Of a stretch of DNA of 64,000 nt, positions 60,939-64,000 are shown piece by piece; the first letter of the stretch is position 1, and every line of letters starts with the position of its first letter. The DNA is from Neckera pumila. Taxonomy: Eukaryota; Streptophyta; Bryopsida; Hypnales; Neckeraceae. Where the stretch lies: positions 20,629,660 through 20,693,659 of the forward strand of contig OZ018414.1 in assembly GCA_963969595.1 (NCBI GenBank), given 5' to 3'. Made by a program: the position numbers and the translations under genes. Below the pieces are notes generated by a model. The model worked only from the letters and a program-made list of their open reading frames with translations, was not told the DNA's origin and did no database searches.

Positions 60939-61049
60939 CACCAGAGAGCAGGCAGGGGTCTGTAGATTCTGCAAACCAGCTCGCCCTACGGGCTCGCCTC
61001 AAGGCTTGCTGGTCTGCAGAATCTGCAGACCCTTGCCCGTTCTCTAGTG
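60939..61049. mobile_element. Short CACTA-like foldback (111 bp)
   Basis: CACCAGAGAGCAGGCAGGGG at the left pairs with the complement of CCTTGCCCGTTCTCTAGTG at the right, with arms of about 43 bp containing GATTCTGCA and CCAGC. The right terminus reads CACTAGAGAAC on the minus strand. No matching 3 bp duplication was found (TAA versus CAT), so the class is tentative. Confidence 0.65.
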
Positions 61050-61136
61050 CATTATGTTCCATGATAATGCTCTTGAGACTCAAAGCTCTCAAATATTTGG
61101 CTACAACCCATTAGTACACTTCCAAACCAACACCCT

Positions 61137-61320
61137 ACAAATCAAACAATCTACAAATCAAACAATCTACGAATCAAACAATGAATCAGGGTAGTTTTGT
61201 TGCTGATTTCGAGTTCATACTTTATTTACCGGTACAGTACTTACCTTTTGAGTGTACACTACAGTACTTAACTTTTGAGTGTACACTACAAAAGTTAACT
61301 TTTGAGTGTACTACTTAACT
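61137..61320. repeat. Two short tandem arrays
   Basis: First, three units of CAAATCAAACAATCTA (61137-61183). Second, from 61233, about three units of 27-28 bp containing ACTTAACTTTTGAGTGTAC. The pair ACCGGTACA and TGTACCGG encloses the second array. Confidence 0.85.
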
Positions 61321-61441
61321 TTTTTTAAATGGGCCATTGTACCGGCTCTTAAAACTAGGCAAACTGAAATCTCCAAACGAATAAAGTGAGCAGAGACAAA
61401 TACAACCTAAAGAAGTCGGGGATTGGCACACTGTTTGCTGT

Positions 61442-62304
61442 ACACCCCCCTACAAGAAAGGTTGATGCCCCCCTTTTGCACCCTTCAGGTTTTGGGACAT
61501 TACTTTAAACATAATTGACATTTCTTGTTTTCATCAATCAACATTTATGTCTAACCCAATCTCCCTCAAGTAGACCAAACTTTCAATTTCAAAAAACCAA
61601 AACTCCATTTTTGGTGAATTTTTTTAATTTTTTTCACGGTTTTACATGAAAATTCATAGAAAAATATTAATAATGAATTTTTTTAATTTAATTGTGGGGA
61701 TACATAGGAAACATCCAAACGCATATCTTTTCTTCAACAAGCATCTCCAAAAAAGTTTCACAATTATCATGGCAGAAGTTACAGTGGAGGCGTGAATAGT
61801 GCACAAAATTCTGAAAATTCATATCTCTTTATTGTAACTTTTGCCATGATGGTACAATTATCTCACACATTTGAGCATGATGGTACAATTACTTTATAAA
61901 AATCTAATTACAATAAAGAGATATGAATTTTCAGAATTTTGTGCACTATTCACGCCTCCACTGTAACTTTTGCCATGATAATTGTGAAACTTTTTTGGAG
62001 ATGCTTGTTGAAGAAAAGATGTGCGTTTGGATGTTTTCTATGTATCTCCACAATTAAATTAAAAAAATTCATTATTAATATTTTTCTATGAATTTTCATG
62101 TAAAACCGTGAAAAAAAATTAAAAAAATTCACCAAAAATGGAGTATTGGTTTTTTGAAATTGAAAGTTTGGTATACTTGAGGGAGATTGGGTTAGACACA
62201 AATGTTGATTGACGAAAACAAGAAATGTCAATTATGTTTAAAGTAATGTCCAAAAACCTGAAGGGTGCAAAAAGGGGGCGTCAACCTTTCTTGTAGGGGG
62301 GTGT
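61442..62304. mobile_element. Long foldback element (about 860 bp)
   Basis: Arms of roughly 410 bp pair nearly perfectly around a centre near 61880. Left end CACCCCCCTACAAGAAAGG; right end CCTTTCTTGTAGGGGGGTG; TA on both sides. The loop contains a doubled GATGGTACAATTA phrase. The arms contain TGGATGTTTTC and TTGTGGGGATACATAGG stretches that resemble the arms of 33222-34696, so the two are distant relatives. The minus frame at 61950-62231 lies in an arm and has no recognised homologue. Confidence 0.85.
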
Positions 62305-62306
62305 AC

Positions 62307-63489
62307 TATGCAGTCCACTACAATGGGGTCCAAAAATCTTAGGAATTTTGTTGTGAAGGCAGATTCAACAAAAAGTTCATGAACTTTCAAAAGCTTCTAG
62401 CATATTTTAAAATGGACAGATTTCCAAACCACAAACCACAAATCGCATTGGAATCTTAGTGAAGATTACTTGATGATCATAACAAATACTCCGTCCATCC
62501 CAAAATGATCTTCCTATTCCAGGACAAAATGTTCCAAATTAAGGCTGAAAAAAACAATTTAAAAACTCATTGTGTTGTAATTAGAGTTTGGTGCACTCTT
62601 ATTGTCCTAGAAACTTTGAGTTTGGGAGCCCTTTTCAAAGTGTGGTTTTGGAGTACTAAAAAGCAAAAAATTTGGGGCATTTTCAAGGAGTACCGGTGGG
62701 CATTTAATTGTTGAGTGTGAGTTTATTATTTTATGGGGAGTTAGTATGAGCCCAAGTCCCTATGTGGACCTCTATTCTGCCTCTTAGAGTTTCATCTCCT
62801 TCAATTGGGCAACACTAAAAGAGATGCAAAAAATAAGAACGAATTGTGTTGATTGACCCCTGCAATCATTTCATTTGTTATTTGGTTGATGATTACATAG
62901 ATGGAAGGGAAACTACTACTCGGAGTTGTTTTCTTGGTCCCATGTGTCATAATCTTATTAGTCCCTACCTTGAAAAAACACATTCCAAACTTAGATTGGA
63001 TTTGTTTAGGTTTGTTCTAGCTAAGGTTGGAAATAGTACCCCCTATAGATTGGGAATGGGTCCAAATCGACAATGGGTGCCTCTACTTTATTTGACCACA
63101 ACTTGTTTTTTTTATTGGCTCTAGAACCACATGCAAGAATCGTTTCTGTTGTATTTCATATGAAGTTAAACAAACAACATTGTCCATGAAAGGATACATA
63201 AGAAATGTCCGTAACCTTGTCATCCGACAATTTTGGACAAAATGGAAGTAAATTCATTTAAAAGTGTAGATACAAGTCATTTATTTCCAATGAAAGGCAG
63301 TCTCTCAGAAATGCAAGTTTTAATAAACGCAACAACACTTGGTACAATACCATATTTATGACTATTCAAGATGATGCTAAGTTCCATCCCTCATTGTATG
63401 AAAAAGATAAAAATTTGGTAATTCATTCTAAGGGCCTCTTTACACTAGTGATGAAGAATTCTTCTAGATAGTTATCTTGGTCTTAGCTC
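62307..63489. other. Unannotated stretch
   Basis: 62410-62480 is a partial copy of the inner foldback arm at 32365 (AAATCGCATTGGAATCTTAG). No gene supported; overlapping frames at 62801-63124 match nothing I recognise. Confidence 0.5.
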
Positions 63490-63493
63490 TTAA

Positions 63494-64000
63494 CCCCTAA
63501 AGGACTAACATGCGTTTTTTGGCTAAATAGAAATTTTGGGCCGGTACATGTGACCAGAGATTTCCATATTTTTGGCCCAAATTTTAACAGAAGGTGGGGA
63601 TAAGGAACATCTTTTACATGCACTAAATTTCATGACATTTGGAAATGTGAATAAAAAGTTATGGCCTAATATGTTACTTTTTTTGTCACTGGGCAGTCTG
63701 GGCAGATAAAAAAAATCACTTTTTTCAAAAACCAAAATTTGAAATTGGTTTTCTAGAATTGTATATATGTAGAAAGCTTTGAATCATCCCATTTTGATTA
63801 ATGAGTCAAAAGTTATGAAGCTTTTTAGTTTGCGGGTAGTTATGGATTTTTTATTCTAAAATAAACTTTAAAGTCCTTTATCTTACTCAATTTTCAATAT
63901 TTTTTCAAAAAAATAAAATCTTAGGGTGTAGATTGTTTACTAAAACATTTTCACCATTGGGATTGGTAATTTTCAATTTCGTAATTAAATTCTTGACAAT
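63494..64000 (+). mobile_element. TTAA element, subfamily B, copy B3 (cut by window end)
   Basis: TTAA at 63490-63493, then CCCCTAAAGGACTAACATGC and the subfamily B blocks GGCCGGTACATGTGACC, AAAAGTTATGGCCTAATATG and GGGCAGTCTGGGCAGAT. The right end lies outside the window. The minus frame at 63523-63735 is repeat-derived. Confidence 0.9.

Noticed and set aside
61137..61183. Short regularly spaced repeats as a CRISPR array
   Set aside because: Only three units with no unique spacers, in plant-like DNA; a simple tandem repeat.

Overview
The window looks like nuclear DNA of a land plant with a large, repeat-dominated genome. It is AT-rich, it contains plant-type L1 LINE remnants (DUF4283-like ORF1, endonuclease/RT ORF2, zf-RVT), and it carries CACTA-, PIF/Harbinger- and TA-flanked miniature elements. 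I found no intact host gene, no rRNA or tRNA gene that I can support, and no CRISPR array. Nearly everything recognisable is a transposable element or a product of duplication, so most short open frames here are chance. I cannot fix the lineage from sequence alone; a gymnosperm or fern-like genome would fit better than a compact angiosperm one.

The most striking signal is a family of about 0.9 kb non-coding elements. They begin CCCCTAAAGG, end CCTTTAGGGG or a decayed form of it, and are flanked by TTAA. I count twelve copies in two main subfamilies (A: 5674, 8109, 24869, 26874, 27488, 29480, 33529, 37290 and 59498; B: 669, 48765 and 63494). Together they make up about one sixth of the window. 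Several independent lines inside the window show that TTAA is a duplicated target. One copy is nested in another at an internal TTAA. One sits in a tandem repeat whose other units keep a single TTAA. One sits in a duplicated segment whose sister copy at 57209 is empty. One sits exactly at the apex of a foldback element. TTAA target duplication is known for piggyBac, Kolobok and Sola3 transposons; no transposase for this family is visible here.

Layout: 1-4.9 kb is a rearranged duplicate of 56.8-58.7 kb, with an extra inverted-repeat block. 5-11.7 kb holds two TTAA elements, a 95 bp minisatellite and a foldback. 12 kb has a decayed transposase-like fragment. 17.8-21.5 kb and 46.4-50.7 kb are two diverged copies of a non-coding, LTR-like repeat with a TATA box. 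21.8-23.6 kb is a tandem duplication broken by a 5'-truncated LINE. 24.8-30.4 kb is four TTAA elements, two of them nested. 31.5-34.7 kb is a nest of foldbacks. 38.9-46.3 kb is a near full-length but dead LINE carrying a CACTA MITE and a TA-flanked MITE. 52.5-53.3 kb is a decayed Tc1-type transposase gene. 58.4-60.7 kb is a tandem array interrupted by a PIF-like MITE and a TTAA element. 60.9-62.3 kb holds two more foldbacks.

The elements do not form a pathway. Their nesting gives a relative history: LINE and LTR-like elements first, then small DNA elements landing in them, often at TTAA or TA sites or at hairpin centres.
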